Shown here: positions 9,204 through 18,740 of the stretch, piece by piece
Layout: every line of letters begins with the position of its first letter
Position numbering within the stretch: position 1 is the stretch's first letter
From: an uncultured Burkholderiales bacterium
GTDB lineage: Bacteria; Pseudomonadota; Gammaproteobacteria; Burkholderiales; Burkholderiaceae_C
Length of the DNA: 37,077 nucleotides
Assembly: GCA_903905475.1 (NCBI GenBank)
Contig: CAIVGK010000017.1
Span: 1-37,077, forward strand
Reading direction: 5' to 3'
The notes under the pieces: model-generated
What the model was told of the DNA's origin: nothing
What the model saw: only the letters and a program-made list of their open reading frames with translations
Databases searched by the model: none
Position numbers and translations under genes: made by a program

Positions 9204-10091
9204 ATGTTCAAGCAACTCGGTGTGATCGGCTGTGGGCTCATGGGTGGGTCTTTTGCGTTGGCGCTGCGCCGCGCAGGACTGGTCAAGCGTGTGGTGGGCT
9301 ACAGCAAGTCGCCATCCACCACCGACAAGGCACGCCGCATGGGCGTGATCGATCAGGCCGCCGAGTCGGCGCTGCTGGCCGTGTCGGGCTCGGACATCGT
9401 GCTGATGGCGGTGCCCGTGGCAGCCAGTGAAGCCACATTTCGGGCCATCCTGCCGCTGATCGAGCCCGGTGTGCTGCTGATGGACGTGGGCTCGACCAAG
9501 CGCGATGTGGTCGATGCGGCCATCCGCTCGCTCAAGGATCGGCTGCCCAACTTTGTGCCGGCGCACCCCATCGCCGGCAAGGAAGTCGCGGGCATCGAGC
9601 ACGCCGACGCCACGCTTTACCAGGGGCAACAAGTCATCCTCACCCCGTTGCCACAAACCTCGCCTGATTTGATCCAAAAAGCCACCGATGTCTGGGCGGC
9701 GATCGGCTCGCAGGTCTTGCGCATGACGCCGGAGAACCACGATGCCGCCTTCGCGGCCGTCAGCCACCTGCCGCATCTGCTGGCCTTTGCCTATGTGAAC
9801 GGCGTGGCCAGACAACCCGACGGTGCGGACTTCCTGTCGCTGGCCGGCCCGGGTTTTCGCGACTTCACCCGCATCGCCGCCGGCGACCCCGCTATGTGGC
9901 GCGACGTGCTGGTGGCCAACCGCGACGAACTGGGCAAGCAGTTGCAGCATTTCCGCCAGGCGCTCGAAGCGATGGAATACGTGATGAAGAGCGGCAACTC
10001 GGAAGCCCTTGAAGAGTTGATCCGTGCCGCCTCGTGTGCACGCGCAGGCTGGACGCCTGCCGCCACCAAGGGCAACGCTGCATCGCGTTGA
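9204..10091 (+). CDS. tyrA: Prephenate dehydrogenase
   Basis: A 295-residue NAD(P)-dependent dehydrogenase of the tyrosine branch. The Rossmann motif is [16 protein letters not shown]. Further marks are MDVGSTK, the substrate-binding AHPIAGKE and the helical part with [16 protein letters not shown]. No fused chorismate mutase or ACT domain is present, so chorismate mutase activity would come from PheA. It might use arogenate in part, which cannot be judged by eye. The start ATG follows an AGGCG stretch. It ends 7 bp before aroA-cmk. Confidence 0.93.
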   Translation: MFKQLGVIGCGLMGGSFALALRRAGLVKRVVGYSKSPSTTDKARRMGVIDQAAESALLAVSGSDIVLMAVPVAASEATFRAILPLIEPGVLLMDVGSTKRDVVDAAIRSLKDRLPNFVPAHPIAGKEVAGIEHADATLYQGQQVILTPLPQTSPDLIQKATDVWAAIGSQVLRMTPENHDAAFAAVSHLPHLLAFAYVNGVARQPDGADFLSLAGPGFRDFTRIAAGDPAMWRDVLVANRDELGKQLQHFRQALEAMEYVMKSGNSEALEELIRAASCARAGWTPAATKGNAASR

Positions 10092-10098
10092 GACCACG

Positions 10099-12126
10099 AT
10101 GTACAGCACCGACCATCTCGATATCCCCCCTTTGCTGAGCGCTGCCGGAACGGTGCGCCTGCCAGGCTCCAAGAGCATCTCGAATCGTGTGCTGCTGCTG
10201 GCTGGGCTGAGCGAAGGCACCACGGTCATTCACGATCTGCTCGACTCCGACGACACGCAGGTGATGCTGGCCGGGCTGCGCACGCTGGGTTGCCGCGTGG
10301 AGGCGATCGACACCGAAACCGGCTTCGGCAGCCTGAGCATCAGCGGCCTGGGCGGGCGACTCGACGTGCGCGAGGCCGCGCTTTTTCTCGGCAACGCCGG
10401 CACCGCCATGCGTCCGCTGACCGCCGCGTTGGCCATGCTGGCGGCCACGCAAAACGGCTGCTTCGAGTTGAGTGGCGTGGCGCGCATGCACGAGCGCCCG
10501 ATCGGCGATCTGGTCGACGCGCTGCGCCCGCTGGGCTGCCGCATCGACTACCTGGGGCAGCCGGGCTTTCCGCCGCTGAAGCTGCTGCCGGGCAACGAGC
10601 CGCTGGATTTGTCGGTGCCGATCCGCGTGCGCGGCGATGTGTCGAGCCAGTTCCTCACGGCCATGCTGCTGGCCTTGCCGCTGCTGACCGCCGATCAACC
10701 GGCCGTCGTCGAGATCGACGGCGAGCTCATCTCCAAGCCCTACATCGAGATCACGCTCAATTTGCTGGCGCGCTTTGGCATCAAGGTGCAGCGCGACGGC
10801 TGGCAGCGTTTCGTGATTCCGAGCGGCAGCCGTTACCAGTCACCGGGCAGCATCCACGTCGAGGGCGATGCCTCGTCGGCGTCTTACTTCGTCGCGCTGG
10901 GCGCCATCGCGGCGACCGAACAGCCGCTGCGCATCGAAGGCGTGGGAACCGATTCGATCCAGGGTGACCTGCGCTTCATCGAGGCCGCGCGCTCGATGGG
11001 CGCCGAAGTGTCAGGCGGCGCGGGCTGGATCGAAGTGCGACGCGGTCGCTGGCCGCTGGCTGCCATCGACCTGGACTGCAACCACATCCCCGACGCGGCG
11101 ATGACGCTGGCGGTGATGGCGCTGTACGCCGACGGCACGACCCGCTTGAGCCACATCGCAAGCTGGCGCGTCAAGGAAACCGACCGCATCGCAGCCATGG
11201 CCACCGAGTTGCGCAAGCTCGGGGCGTCGGTGGTCGAAGGCGCGGATTTCATCGAGATCACGCCGCCGACGGTCTGGAAAGCTGCGGCGATCCACACCTA
11301 CGACGACCACCGCATGGCGATGTGCTTCTCGCTGGCGGCTTGCAACGCGCTGGCGGGACAGTCCCCTGCGGTGCCGGTTCGCATCCTCGACCCGAAGTGC
11401 GTGGGCAAGACCTTCCCTGACTACTTCGAGACTTTCTTTTCGGTGGCACACACCCGGCCCGAATGGATCCCGGTGATCGCCGTCGATGGCCCCACCGCTT
11501 CGGGCAAGGGCACGCTCGCCGGCGTGCTGTCCGACAAGCTGGGCTACCACGTGCTTGACTCCGGCGTGCTCTACCGCGCCACCGCGCTGGCCGCCATCGA
11601 TGCCCGGATTGACGCCACGGATGAGCCGGCCTTGGCCGCGTTGGCCGAAGGCCTCGACATCAACTTCAAGGGCGGCGTGGTGCGCCTGGGCGGCGAAGAG
11701 GTGACCAGCCGCCTGCGTCAGGAAGACGTGGGTCTGCTGGCCTCCAGGATTTCGGCGCTGCCCCAGGTGCGTCAAGCGCTGCTCAGGCTGCAGTTGTCGT
11801 TTCGCCGGCTGCCGGGCCTGGTGGCTGACGGGCGAGACATGGGCACGGTGGTTTTCCCCGACGCCCGACTCAAGGTCTACCTCACGGCCAGCGCTGAAGC
11901 ACGGGCGCAAAGACGCTTTTCGCAGTTGGCCACCATGGGCCTTTCCACTACACTCGAGGGCTTGCTGGCTGATTTGCAGGATCGCGACGCGCGGGATCAA
12001 AACCGCGCTGTTGCGCCGCTCAAACCAGCCGCAGATGCGGTGCTTCTAGACAACTCGACGCTGTCCATCGGTTCATCGACCGAAACGCTGTTGAATATCT
12101 GGAGCCAGCGCAGTTCGTTCGCTTGA
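10099..12126 (+). CDS. aroA-cmk: Fused EPSP synthase (AroA) / cytidylate kinase (Cmk)
   Basis: A 675-residue fusion. Residues 1 to about 450 are 5-enolpyruvylshikimate-3-phosphate synthase, the sixth step of the shikimate pathway. The motifs are [10 protein letters not shown] (21-30), GNAGTAMRP (98-106), [11 protein letters not shown] and the C-terminal [10 protein letters not shown]. Residues about 455-675 are cytidylate kinase, with P-loop GPTASGKGT (464-472), [23 protein letters not shown] and RDARDQNR. No stop or frameshift separates the two halves. I start at [11 protein letters not shown], 7 bp after tyrA; the longer ORF start lies inside tyrA. The fused form is known from related betaproteobacteria. 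Cmk normally sits just before rpsA, as here. A terminator hairpin follows. Confidence 0.95.
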   Translation: MYSTDHLDIPPLLSAAGTVRLPGSKSISNRVLLLAGLSEGTTVIHDLLDSDDTQVMLAGLRTLGCRVEAIDTETGFGSLSISGLGGRLDVREAALFLGNAGTAMRPLTAALAMLAATQNGCFELSGVARMHERPIGDLVDALRPLGCRIDYLGQPGFPPLKLLPGNEPLDLSVPIRVRGDVSSQFLTAMLLALPLLTADQPAVVEIDGELISKPYIEITLNLLARFGIKVQRDGWQRFVIPSGSRYQSPGSIHVEGDASSASYFVALGAIAATEQPLRIEGVGTDSIQGDLRFIEAARSMGAEVSGGAGWIEVRRGRWPLAAIDLDCNHIPDAAMTLAVMALYADGTTRLSHIASWRVKETDRIAAMATELRKLGASVVEGADFIEITPPTVWKAAAIHTYDDHRMAMCFSLAACNALAGQSPAVPVRILDPKCVGKTFPDYFETFFSVAHTRPEWIPVIAVDGPTASGKGTLAGVLSDKLGYHVLDSGVLYRATALAAIDARIDATDEPALAALAEGLDINFKGGVVRLGGEEVTSRLRQEDVGLLASRISALPQVRQALLRLQLSFRRLPGLVADGRDMGTVVFPDARLKVYLTASAEARAQRRFSQLATMGLSTTLEGLLADLQDRDARDQNRAVAPLKPAADAVLLDNSTLSIGSSTETLLNIWSQRSSFA

Positions 12127-12170
12127 AGTTTCGCGGCCACCGGCTGCGCAGTTCAATCAGCGGATCAGGT

Positions 12171-12220
12171 CCATCGCCCTCCCTTCGCGCCGTTCGAGGC
12201 GCAACGGGGCGGTGGTTTTT
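12171..12220 (+). terminator. Hairpin terminator in front of rpsA
   Basis: CCATCGCCC (12171-12179) pairs with GGGCGGTGG (12207-12215) over 9 bp with one G-U pair. An inner GCGCC/GGCGC stem lies in the loop, and TTTTT follows at once. It lies 44 bp after the aroA-cmk stop and 42 bp before the rpsA ATG. It could end the amino acid operon or act as a leader attenuator for rpsA. Confidence 0.75.
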
Positions 12221-12262
12221 GCAACTCAAACCCGCAGCCACGGCTGCACCGGAAATACCTCC

Positions 12263-13981
12263 ATGTCACAAAACCAAACTACCACCACCGAAGGTGCGGA
12301 CTCTTTTGCCGCCATGTTCGAGGAATCGCTGTCGCGCTCTGAAATGCGCATGGGCGAAGTCATCACCGCTGAGGTGGTGCGTGTCGAACACAGCTTCGTG
12401 GTGGTCAACGCCGGACTGAAGTCCGAGGCTTACGTTCCCATCGAAGAATTCAAGAACGATCACGGCGAACTCGAAGTCCAGGTCGGCGACTTCGTTTCGG
12501 TCGCGATCGATGCCGTCGAAAACGGCTACGGCGACACCATCTTGTCGCGCGACAAGGCCAAGCGCCTGGCCTCGTGGCTGTCGCTCGAGACCTCGCTGGA
12601 ATCGGGTGAGTTCGTCACCGGCACGGTCAACGGCAAGGTCAAGGGCGGCCTGACGGTGCTCGTCAACGGCATCCGCGCCTTCCTGCCAGGTTCGCTGCTC
12701 GACACCCGTCCGGTCAAGGACATGAGCCCGTTCGAGGGCAAGACCATGGAGTTCAAGGTCATCAAGCTCGACCGCAAGCGCAACAACGTCGTGTTGTCGC
12801 GCCGCGCTGTGGTTGAAGCCTCGATGGGCGAAGAACGCGCCAAGCTGCTGGGCACGCTGGCCGAAGGCTCCATCGTGAGCGGCGTGGTCAAGAACATCAC
12901 CGAGTACGGTGCGTTTGTTGACCTCGGCGGCATCGACGGCCTGCTGCACATCACCGACATGGCATGGCGTCGCGTGCGTCACCCCAGCGAAGTCGTGCAA
13001 GTCGGCCAGGAACTGCAAGCCAAGATCCTCAAGTTCGACGCCGAGAAGAACCGCGTTTCACTGGGCATCAAGCAACTGGGCGACGATCCATGGCACGGCG
13101 TTGCACGCCGTTACCCGAACAGCACGCGTCTGTTCGGCAAGATCACCAACATCGCCGACTACGGCGCATTTGTCGAGATCGAACCCGGCATCGAAGGCCT
13201 GGTGCACGTCTCGGAAATGGACTGGACCAACAAGAACGTGGCTCCTTCGAAGCTCGTGACCCTGGGCGACGAAGTCGAAGTCATGGTCCTCGAGATCGAC
13301 GAAGACAAGCGCCGCATCAGCTTGGGCATGAAGCAGTGCAAGGCCAATCCTTGGGAAGAGTTCTCTTCGACCGTTCAGCGCGGCGACCGCGTCAAGGGCC
13401 CCGTCAAGTCGATCACCGACTTCGGTGTGTTCGTTGGCCTGGCTGCTGGCATCGACGGTCTGGTTCACCTGTCCGACCTGTCGTGGCACGAGCCAGGCGA
13501 AGCGGCTGTTCGCAACTACAAGAAGGGCCAGGAAGTCGAAGCGATCGTTCTGGCCGTCGACGTCGAACGCGAGCGCATTTCGCTGGGCATCAAGCAGCTC
13601 GACAGCGACCCGTTCACGACCTACACGTCGACCAATGACCGTGGCGCCATCGTCACGGGTCACGTCAAGACGGTGGACGCCCGTGGCGCTGAAGTGCAAC
13701 TGGCTGACGATGTGACGGCCTACCTGCGCGCTTCTGAAATCAGCCGTGACCGCGTGGAAGACGCACGCAACGTGCTCAAGGAAGGCGACGAAGTCAACGC
13801 CCTGATCATCAACGTCGACCGCAAGACGCGTTCGATCCAGTTGTCGATCAAGGCCAAGGACAACGCCGACAACCAAGAAGCCATGCAGCGCCTGTCGCAG
13901 ACGAGCGAGCGTGAAAGCGCTGGCACGACGAGCCTGGGTGCCCTGCTGCGCGCCAAGCTGGACAACCAGGGCAACACCTGA
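12263..13981 (+). CDS. rpsA: 30S ribosomal protein S1
   Basis: A 572-residue protein of six S1 RNA-binding repeats that helps mRNAs bind the 30S subunit. Repeat junctions are visible as [65 protein letters not shown] and [33 protein letters not shown]. The more divergent first two and last repeats flank them. The start [23 protein letters not shown] follows GGAAATACCTCC; the ORF track's 17 extra residues come from the hairpin leader. S1 commonly controls its own translation, and the structured leader fits that. ihfB follows 43 bp downstream. Confidence 0.97.
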   Translation: MSQNQTTTTEGADSFAAMFEESLSRSEMRMGEVITAEVVRVEHSFVVVNAGLKSEAYVPIEEFKNDHGELEVQVGDFVSVAIDAVENGYGDTILSRDKAKRLASWLSLETSLESGEFVTGTVNGKVKGGLTVLVNGIRAFLPGSLLDTRPVKDMSPFEGKTMEFKVIKLDRKRNNVVLSRRAVVEASMGEERAKLLGTLAEGSIVSGVVKNITEYGAFVDLGGIDGLLHITDMAWRRVRHPSEVVQVGQELQAKILKFDAEKNRVSLGIKQLGDDPWHGVARRYPNSTRLFGKITNIADYGAFVEIEPGIEGLVHVSEMDWTNKNVAPSKLVTLGDEVEVMVLEIDEDKRRISLGMKQCKANPWEEFSSTVQRGDRVKGPVKSITDFGVFVGLAAGIDGLVHLSDLSWHEPGEAAVRNYKKGQEVEAIVLAVDVERERISLGIKQLDSDPFTTYTSTNDRGAIVTGHVKTVDARGAEVQLADDVTAYLRASEISRDRVEDARNVLKEGDEVNALIINVDRKTRSIQLSIKAKDNADNQEAMQRLSQTSERESAGTTSLGALLRAKLDNQGNT

Positions 13982-14024
13982 GTCTGAGCAGGTGCCGACC
14001 GCCGTGGACGGAACCAAAGAGGGG

Positions 14025-14354
14025 ATGACCCGTTCGGATCTCGTGGGTCAGCTGGCGGAGAAATTCGACAAGCTGACCCACCGTGACACCGAGTTCGCGG
14101 TCAAGACCATCATCGATGCGATGTCCGATGCGCTCGCGCGCGGGCACCGCATCGAGATCCGCGGCTTTGGCAGCTTCTCGATCAACCGCCGGCCACCCCG
14201 GGTGGGGCGAAACCCCCGCTCCGGCGAGCAGGTGGTGGTTCCCGAGAAGCTGGTTCCGCACTTCAAGCCGGGCAAGGCACTGCGTGAGGCCGTCGACGCC
14301 AATCTGCCTGCCGATGAGGCCATGCTCGATGTCACAGGGCGATCTGCGTCCTGA
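14025..14354 (+). CDS. ihfB: Integration host factor beta subunit
   Basis: A 109-residue DNA-bending protein of the HU/IHF family; it pairs with IhfA. It opens [37 protein letters not shown] and carries the family signature [22 protein letters not shown], whose proline inserts in the minor groove. The C-terminus is about 15 residues longer than in E. coli ([17 protein letters not shown]). The start ATG has AAAGAGGGG directly before it; the upstream extension in the ORF track overlaps rpsA. The rpsA-ihfB pair is widely conserved. Confidence 0.95.
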   Translation: MTRSDLVGQLAEKFDKLTHRDTEFAVKTIIDAMSDALARGHRIEIRGFGSFSINRRPPRVGRNPRSGEQVVVPEKLVPHFKPGKALREAVDANLPADEAMLDVTGRSAS

Positions 14355-14408
14355 GCGTGCTGCCTTGACGTTCGGGCCCATGGGCTCGATGGACTTCGTG
14401 GAGACATC

Positions 14409-14717
14409 GTGCGCGTGATCACCTGGGTGCTTCGCGCCTTCATTTTTTTTGCGTTGTTCGCCTTTGCGCTGAACAACCAGCACGACGCGAGCGTGCGCTG
14501 GTTCTTTGGCTACAAATGGGCTGCCCCGATGGTGTTCATCGTGCTGGCGGCGTTTGGCCTGGGTTGCGCTTTCGGTGTGCTTGCGATGGTTCCGAGCTGG
14601 TGGAAGCACCGCCGCGTGGCCAGACGCATGCCTTCGGCGATGGCCGACGTCGACACGGCCGTCGCGCCCAAGACTGCCACCTCCGTTCCAGAACACCCGC
14701 CACGTGATGGACTTTGA
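14409..14717 (+). CDS. lapA: LPS assembly protein A (LapA/YciS, DUF1049)
   Basis: A 102-residue inner-membrane protein with two transmembrane segments (about residues 4-22 and 40-62), separated by NNQHDASVRWFFGYKWAAP, the LapA pattern. The cytoplasmic tail starts PSWWKHRR. With LapB it links LPS supply to proteolysis of LpxC in E. coli; that role is inferred here from family and position. The start codon is GTG. The end overlaps lapB by 11 bp, so the two are translationally coupled. Confidence 0.88.
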   Translation: MRVITWVLRAFIFFALFAFALNNQHDASVRWFFGYKWAAPMVFIVLAAFGLGCAFGVLAMVPSWWKHRRVARRMPSAMADVDTAVAPKTATSVPEHPPRDGL

Positions 14718-15864
14718 TCTGCAGTGGCTGCTGCTGGGCCTGCCCATCGCGTTTGCCCTGGGCTGGTTGGCGTCGCGTCTGGACCTGCGGCAACTCAAGG
14801 GCGATCAACGTGAGACGCCCAAGGCCTATTTCAAGGGCCTCAATCTGCTGCTCAACGAACAGCACGACAAGGCCATCGACGCCTTCATCGAGGCCGTCCA
14901 GCAAGACCCCGACACCAGCGACCTGCACTTTGCACTGGGCTCGCTGTTCCGTCGCCGTGGCGAGTACGAGCGGGCGGTTCGCGTGCATCAGCACTTGCTC
15001 AGCCGCGCCGATCTGCCCGCCGCCGAGCGCGAGCGCGCCCAGCACGCGCTGGCGCAGGATTTCATGCGCGCCGGTCTGTTCGACCGGGCCGAGTCGGCGC
15101 TGCATGCGCTCGAAGGCACGGCCTACGACACCGACGCGCGGCTGTCCCTGCTGACGCTGCACGAGCGTTCGCGCGACTGGCGCGCCGCCGTCGACGACGC
15201 GCTCAGGCTGGAGCGCGGCAGCACCGGCTCGTACGCCTCGCGCATCGCTCATTACTGGTGTGAACTGGCCCTGGAAGCCGACGCCAGACAACAAGGCGAC
15301 GACGCCGACAGCGCGCTCAAGCGAGCACGCGATGCCTCGCCGCAATCCGCACGGCCGCTGGTGATGGCCGGCCGAAGGCTGGCGCGGCTGGGCCGCCACG
15401 CCGAGGCGCTGGCCGCTTGGGATGAATTGCTGGTGGCTCATCCGGTCAGCTTCAATTTGGTGGCCAGTGAGTACGCCCACAGCGCCATCGCCGGTTCGGC
15501 ACAGGATGCGGCCCGCTTGCGATTGCTCGCGCTGCACCACAAGAAGCCAAGCATCGACCTGCTCAACGCCATCGGGCTGCTCGACTCCGACGTGGCCTCA
15601 CGGCTGGATCGCTCGCGCACGCAGTTGTCTTTGCTGCCCACCCTGTCGTCGGCCCAGGCGGTGCTTCGCGCACACGAGACGTCAGCCACCGCCATGCTGC
15701 CAGCCGACATCGAAGCGCTGAACGTGGTGATCGGTCGGGCAGCCAAGGCGGGCCAGCGCTATCGCTGTGCGGGCTGCGGTTTCGAGGCACAGGCTCATTA
15801 CTGGCAATGCCCGGGCTGCCTGGGCTGGGACACCTACCCCCCGCAGCGCGTCGAAGAGTTGTGA
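14707..15864 (+). CDS. lapB: LPS assembly protein B (LapB/YciM)
   Basis: A 385-residue protein with an N-terminal membrane anchor (DLQWLLLGLPIAFALGWLASRLDL). TPR repeats follow (YFKGLNLLLNEQHDKAIDAFIEAVQQDPDTSDLHFALGSLFRRRGEYERAV). The C-terminus is a rubredoxin-like zinc site, YRCAGCGFEAQAHYWQCPGCLGWDTYPP, with two CxxC pairs. Length and order of parts match E. coli LapB, an essential regulator that brings LpxC to FtsH. The ATG lies inside lapA; the longer ORF start overlaps lapA in another frame. msbA follows within about 10 bp, putting LPS control beside LPS transport. Confidence 0.95.
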   Translation: MDFDLQWLLLGLPIAFALGWLASRLDLRQLKGDQRETPKAYFKGLNLLLNEQHDKAIDAFIEAVQQDPDTSDLHFALGSLFRRRGEYERAVRVHQHLLSRADLPAAERERAQHALAQDFMRAGLFDRAESALHALEGTAYDTDARLSLLTLHERSRDWRAAVDDALRLERGSTGSYASRIAHYWCELALEADARQQGDDADSALKRARDASPQSARPLVMAGRRLARLGRHAEALAAWDELLVAHPVSFNLVASEYAHSAIAGSAQDAARLRLLALHHKKPSIDLLNAIGLLDSDVASRLDRSRTQLSLLPTLSSAQAVLRAHETSATAMLPADIEALNVVIGRAAKAGQRYRCAGCGFEAQAHYWQCPGCLGWDTYPPQRVEEL

Positions 15865-15872
15865 AGACGTTC

Positions 15873-17642
15873 ATGGCGGGCCATCCCTCGACCGAGCTTT
15901 ACCTGCGCATCCTGAGACGGGTGCGCCCGCACTGGAAGACCTTCGCGCTGGGGATCGTCGCGATGGTCTGCTTTGCGATCACCGAAACCGCCTTGCCGGC
16001 GCTGCTCAAGGAACTGCTCGATGGCAGCTTCGTCAACCGTGACCCGACCGCCGCCTACAAGACGCCGCTGATGCTGGTGGGTCTGTTCCTCGCGCGTGGC
16101 ATTGCCGATTTCGCGCACGTGACCACCCTGAACTCGGTGGCCTGCAAGGTCATCCTGCAACTTCGCATCGACATGTTCGAGCGGCTGCTGCATCTGCCGG
16201 CAAGCCATTTCGACCGCGAGCCCAGCGCCGTGCTGATGTCCAAGCTGACCTACAACGCGCAGCAGGTCAGCCCGATCATCACGGTGTCTTTGATCACCAT
16301 CGTCAAGGACGGCCTGTGCATCGTCGGCTTGCTCGGCTACATGCTCTATCTGAACTGGCAGTTGTCGCTGGCGTTCTTCACCGTGCTGCCGGTGATCGCC
16401 TACGCCATCCGCTCGGTCAGCCGGCGACTGCGGGGCCTGAGCCAGGGCCAGCAATCGTCGATGGGCACGATGTCGCACGTCGTCGACGAGGTCATTGGTG
16501 GCCACCGCGAGATCAAGATCTTCGCCGGTGAGGCGTATGAATCGCATCGCTTCTACCAGGTGGCCAACGCGCTGCGCCGCTACACGATGAAGGCCATCAC
16601 CACGTCGGCAGCCAACGGTCCGATGGTGCAGTCGATCGCCGTGCTCGCGCTGGCGGGGATCATCTATTTCGCGTCGATGCAATCGCAGGGCAACCACCTG
16701 ACCGTGGGCGGCTTCGTGTCTTTCTTCGGCGCCATGGCGCTGATGCTGGCGCCGCTCAAGCGGCTGTCGAACGTCAACGAGGTGCTACAGCGCGGCCTGG
16801 CCGCCGCGGCCAGCGTGTTCGAGATCATCGACACCCCCAATGAGCCCGACAAAGGCACACGCACGCTGGGCCGCTCCACCGGCCACCTGCAATTCGAGGG
16901 CGTCGGTTTTCGCTACCCGCGGGCCGATCGGGATGCGCTGGTCGACATCCACCTTGACATCCGCCCCGGTGAGTCGGTGGCGCTGGTGGGCTCATCGGGC
17001 AGCGGCAAATCGACGCTGATGGCGACCATCCCGCGTTTTCACGCGCTGGGCAGCGGCACCATCCGGCTCGACGGCATCGACATCTGCGAGCTGAGCCTGG
17101 CCGATCTGCGCGCCAACATCGCGCTGGTCACCCAGCACGTGGTGCTGTTCAACGACACGGTGGCGGCCAACATCGCTTACGGAATCACCAACACCGCCAG
17201 CGAGGCCGACATCATTGCCGCCGCCGAGGCCGCGCACGCGATGGAATTCATCCGCGAACTGCCGCAGGGTCTGGCCACGCAGATCGGCGAAAACGGCGCG
17301 CGGCTGTCAGGCGGGCAACGCCAGCGCATCTCGATCGCGCGCGCACTGCTCAAGGACGCACCGATCCTGCTGCTCGATGAAGCCACGTCCGCACTCGACA
17401 CCGAATCCGAGCGTCTGGTGCAAGTGGCGATCGACAACCTCAAGCGCGGACGCACCACGCTGACCATCGCGCACCGGCTGTCGACCATCGCCAACGCCGA
17501 CCGCGTGGTGGTGATGGACCAGGGCCGCATCGCCGAAACCGGCACGCACAGCGAGCTGCTCGCGCAAGGCGGCATCTACTGCCGGCTGCATCGCATGCAG
17601 TTCGGCCAGGCCGATGCCTCGGCCGTCGGCGTCGAGGGCTGA
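15873..17642 (+). CDS. msbA: Lipid A-core flippase, ABC transporter
   Basis: A 589-residue half-transporter that flips lipid A-core across the inner membrane as a dimer. Six transmembrane segments fill residues about 25-310. The ATPase domain has Walker A GSSGSGKS (373-380), Q-loop VTQHVVLF, signature LSGGQRQR, Walker B ILLLDEATSALD and the switch His in IAHRLSTI. I choose the ATG of MAGHPSTELYLRIL; a GTG four codons upstream, overlapping the lapB stop (GTGA), is also possible. The position directly after lapAB supports this copy as the housekeeping MsbA. A second MsbA-like gene lies at 28241. Length is normal. Confidence 0.93.
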   Translation: MAGHPSTELYLRILRRVRPHWKTFALGIVAMVCFAITETALPALLKELLDGSFVNRDPTAAYKTPLMLVGLFLARGIADFAHVTTLNSVACKVILQLRIDMFERLLHLPASHFDREPSAVLMSKLTYNAQQVSPIITVSLITIVKDGLCIVGLLGYMLYLNWQLSLAFFTVLPVIAYAIRSVSRRLRGLSQGQQSSMGTMSHVVDEVIGGHREIKIFAGEAYESHRFYQVANALRRYTMKAITTSAANGPMVQSIAVLALAGIIYFASMQSQGNHLTVGGFVSFFGAMALMLAPLKRLSNVNEVLQRGLAAAASVFEIIDTPNEPDKGTRTLGRSTGHLQFEGVGFRYPRADRDALVDIHLDIRPGESVALVGSSGSGKSTLMATIPRFHALGSGTIRLDGIDICELSLADLRANIALVTQHVVLFNDTVAANIAYGITNTASEADIIAAAEAAHAMEFIRELPQGLATQIGENGARLSGGQRQRISIARALLKDAPILLLDEATSALDTESERLVQVAIDNLKRGRTTLTIAHRLSTIANADRVVVMDQGRIAETGTHSELLAQGGIYCRLHRMQFGQADASAVGVEG

Positions 17643-18740
17643 ATGGTGCCGGGCTCGCGCGCCGGATCCGGCGGGCTGGATCGAAACGAAGCGCCACGCA
17701 TCCTGATCCTTCGGCTCAGTGCGATCGGCGATGTGGTGATGGCCAGCGGCTTGATACCGGCTTTGCGTTCGCGCTGGCCACACGCCCATGTGGCCTGGAT
17801 GGTCGAGCCGGCGGCGCTGCCCTTGCTGGCGCACAACCCGCGCGTCGATGAACTGATCGTGTGGCCGCGAGGCGAATGGCGCCAGCTGTGGCGCGAACGC
17901 CGCTTCGTCACGCTGGCGCGGCGGATGCTGGCATTGCGCCGCACCCTGCGCGATGGCCGCTTCGATCTGGTGCTTGATTTGCAGGGTCTGCTCAAGAGTG
18001 CCCTGTGGAGCTGGCTCAGCGGCGCGCCCCGCCGCATCTGCCTGATCGGCCGCGAGGGCAGCCAGTGGCTCGCCACCGAACGGGTGATCCCGCCATCCGA
18101 GGGCGCCGCCAAACGCATGGGCACCGAATACCGCTACCTCGCCAGACACCTGGGCGTCGCCGAGGCTGCCTTTCAGCCCGATCTGGCGATCGGAACGACC
18201 GCCCGCGACGCCGCCCACGCGGCCCTGCGCGACGCGGGCATCGAGGCCGGGAAAGGCGCCTGCGTGGTGCTGTGCCCCTTCACGACACGGCCACAAAAGC
18301 ACTGGTTCGAAGACCGCTGGATCGGCCTCGCCCACCGCCTGCGCACGGCCGGTTGGACGCCGGTGCTGCTGGGTGGGCCCGACGACCGCGAGGCCGCCGC
18401 GCGCATCGCCGCGGGGGTTCCCGGCCTCGTCAACCTGGTGGGGCAGCTCAAGCTCGACGCCAGCGTGGCGGTGGTCGCGCAAGCCGCACTGCTGATCGGC
18501 GTGGACACCGGCCTGACCCACATGGGCAGCGCCTTGAACGTGCCGACCGTGGCGCTGTTCGGTTCCACCTGCCCGTACTTCGACCCGGTGGCACCGCGCA
18601 GCCGCGTGCTCTATGAAAAGCTCGCGTGCTCGCCGTGCCGCCGCAACCCGACCTGTGATGGCCGCATCGACTGCATGCGCGCGCTCGAGGTCGATCGCGT
18701 GATGGCCGAGGCGTTGAGCGTGGCGGCGCTGGCGCCATGA
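17643..18740 (+). CDS. Glycosyltransferase family 9 (LPS heptosyltransferase-like)
   Basis: A 365-residue GT-B enzyme. The N-terminus ILRLSAIGDVVMASGLIPALRSRWPHAHVAWMVEP is the family 9 pattern seen in WaaC/WaaF, which transfer heptose from ADP-heptose to the LPS inner core. The C-terminal half has GVDTGLTHMGSALNVPTVALFGST, the nucleotide-sugar site, and a Cys-rich stretch CSPCRRNPTCDGRIDCM. The first ~17 residues are Gly/Ser/Arg-rich; the ATG follows the msbA stop directly (TGAATG). The gene overlaps the next by ATGA. Whether it is heptosyltransferase I, II or a later core enzyme cannot be told by eye. Confidence 0.85.
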   Translation: MVPGSRAGSGGLDRNEAPRILILRLSAIGDVVMASGLIPALRSRWPHAHVAWMVEPAALPLLAHNPRVDELIVWPRGEWRQLWRERRFVTLARRMLALRRTLRDGRFDLVLDLQGLLKSALWSWLSGAPRRICLIGREGSQWLATERVIPPSEGAAKRMGTEYRYLARHLGVAEAAFQPDLAIGTTARDAAHAALRDAGIEAGKGACVVLCPFTTRPQKHWFEDRWIGLAHRLRTAGWTPVLLGGPDDREAAARIAAGVPGLVNLVGQLKLDASVAVVAQAALLIGVDTGLTHMGSALNVPTVALFGSTCPYFDPVAPRSRVLYEKLACSPCRRNPTCDGRIDCMRALEVDRVMAEALSVAALAP

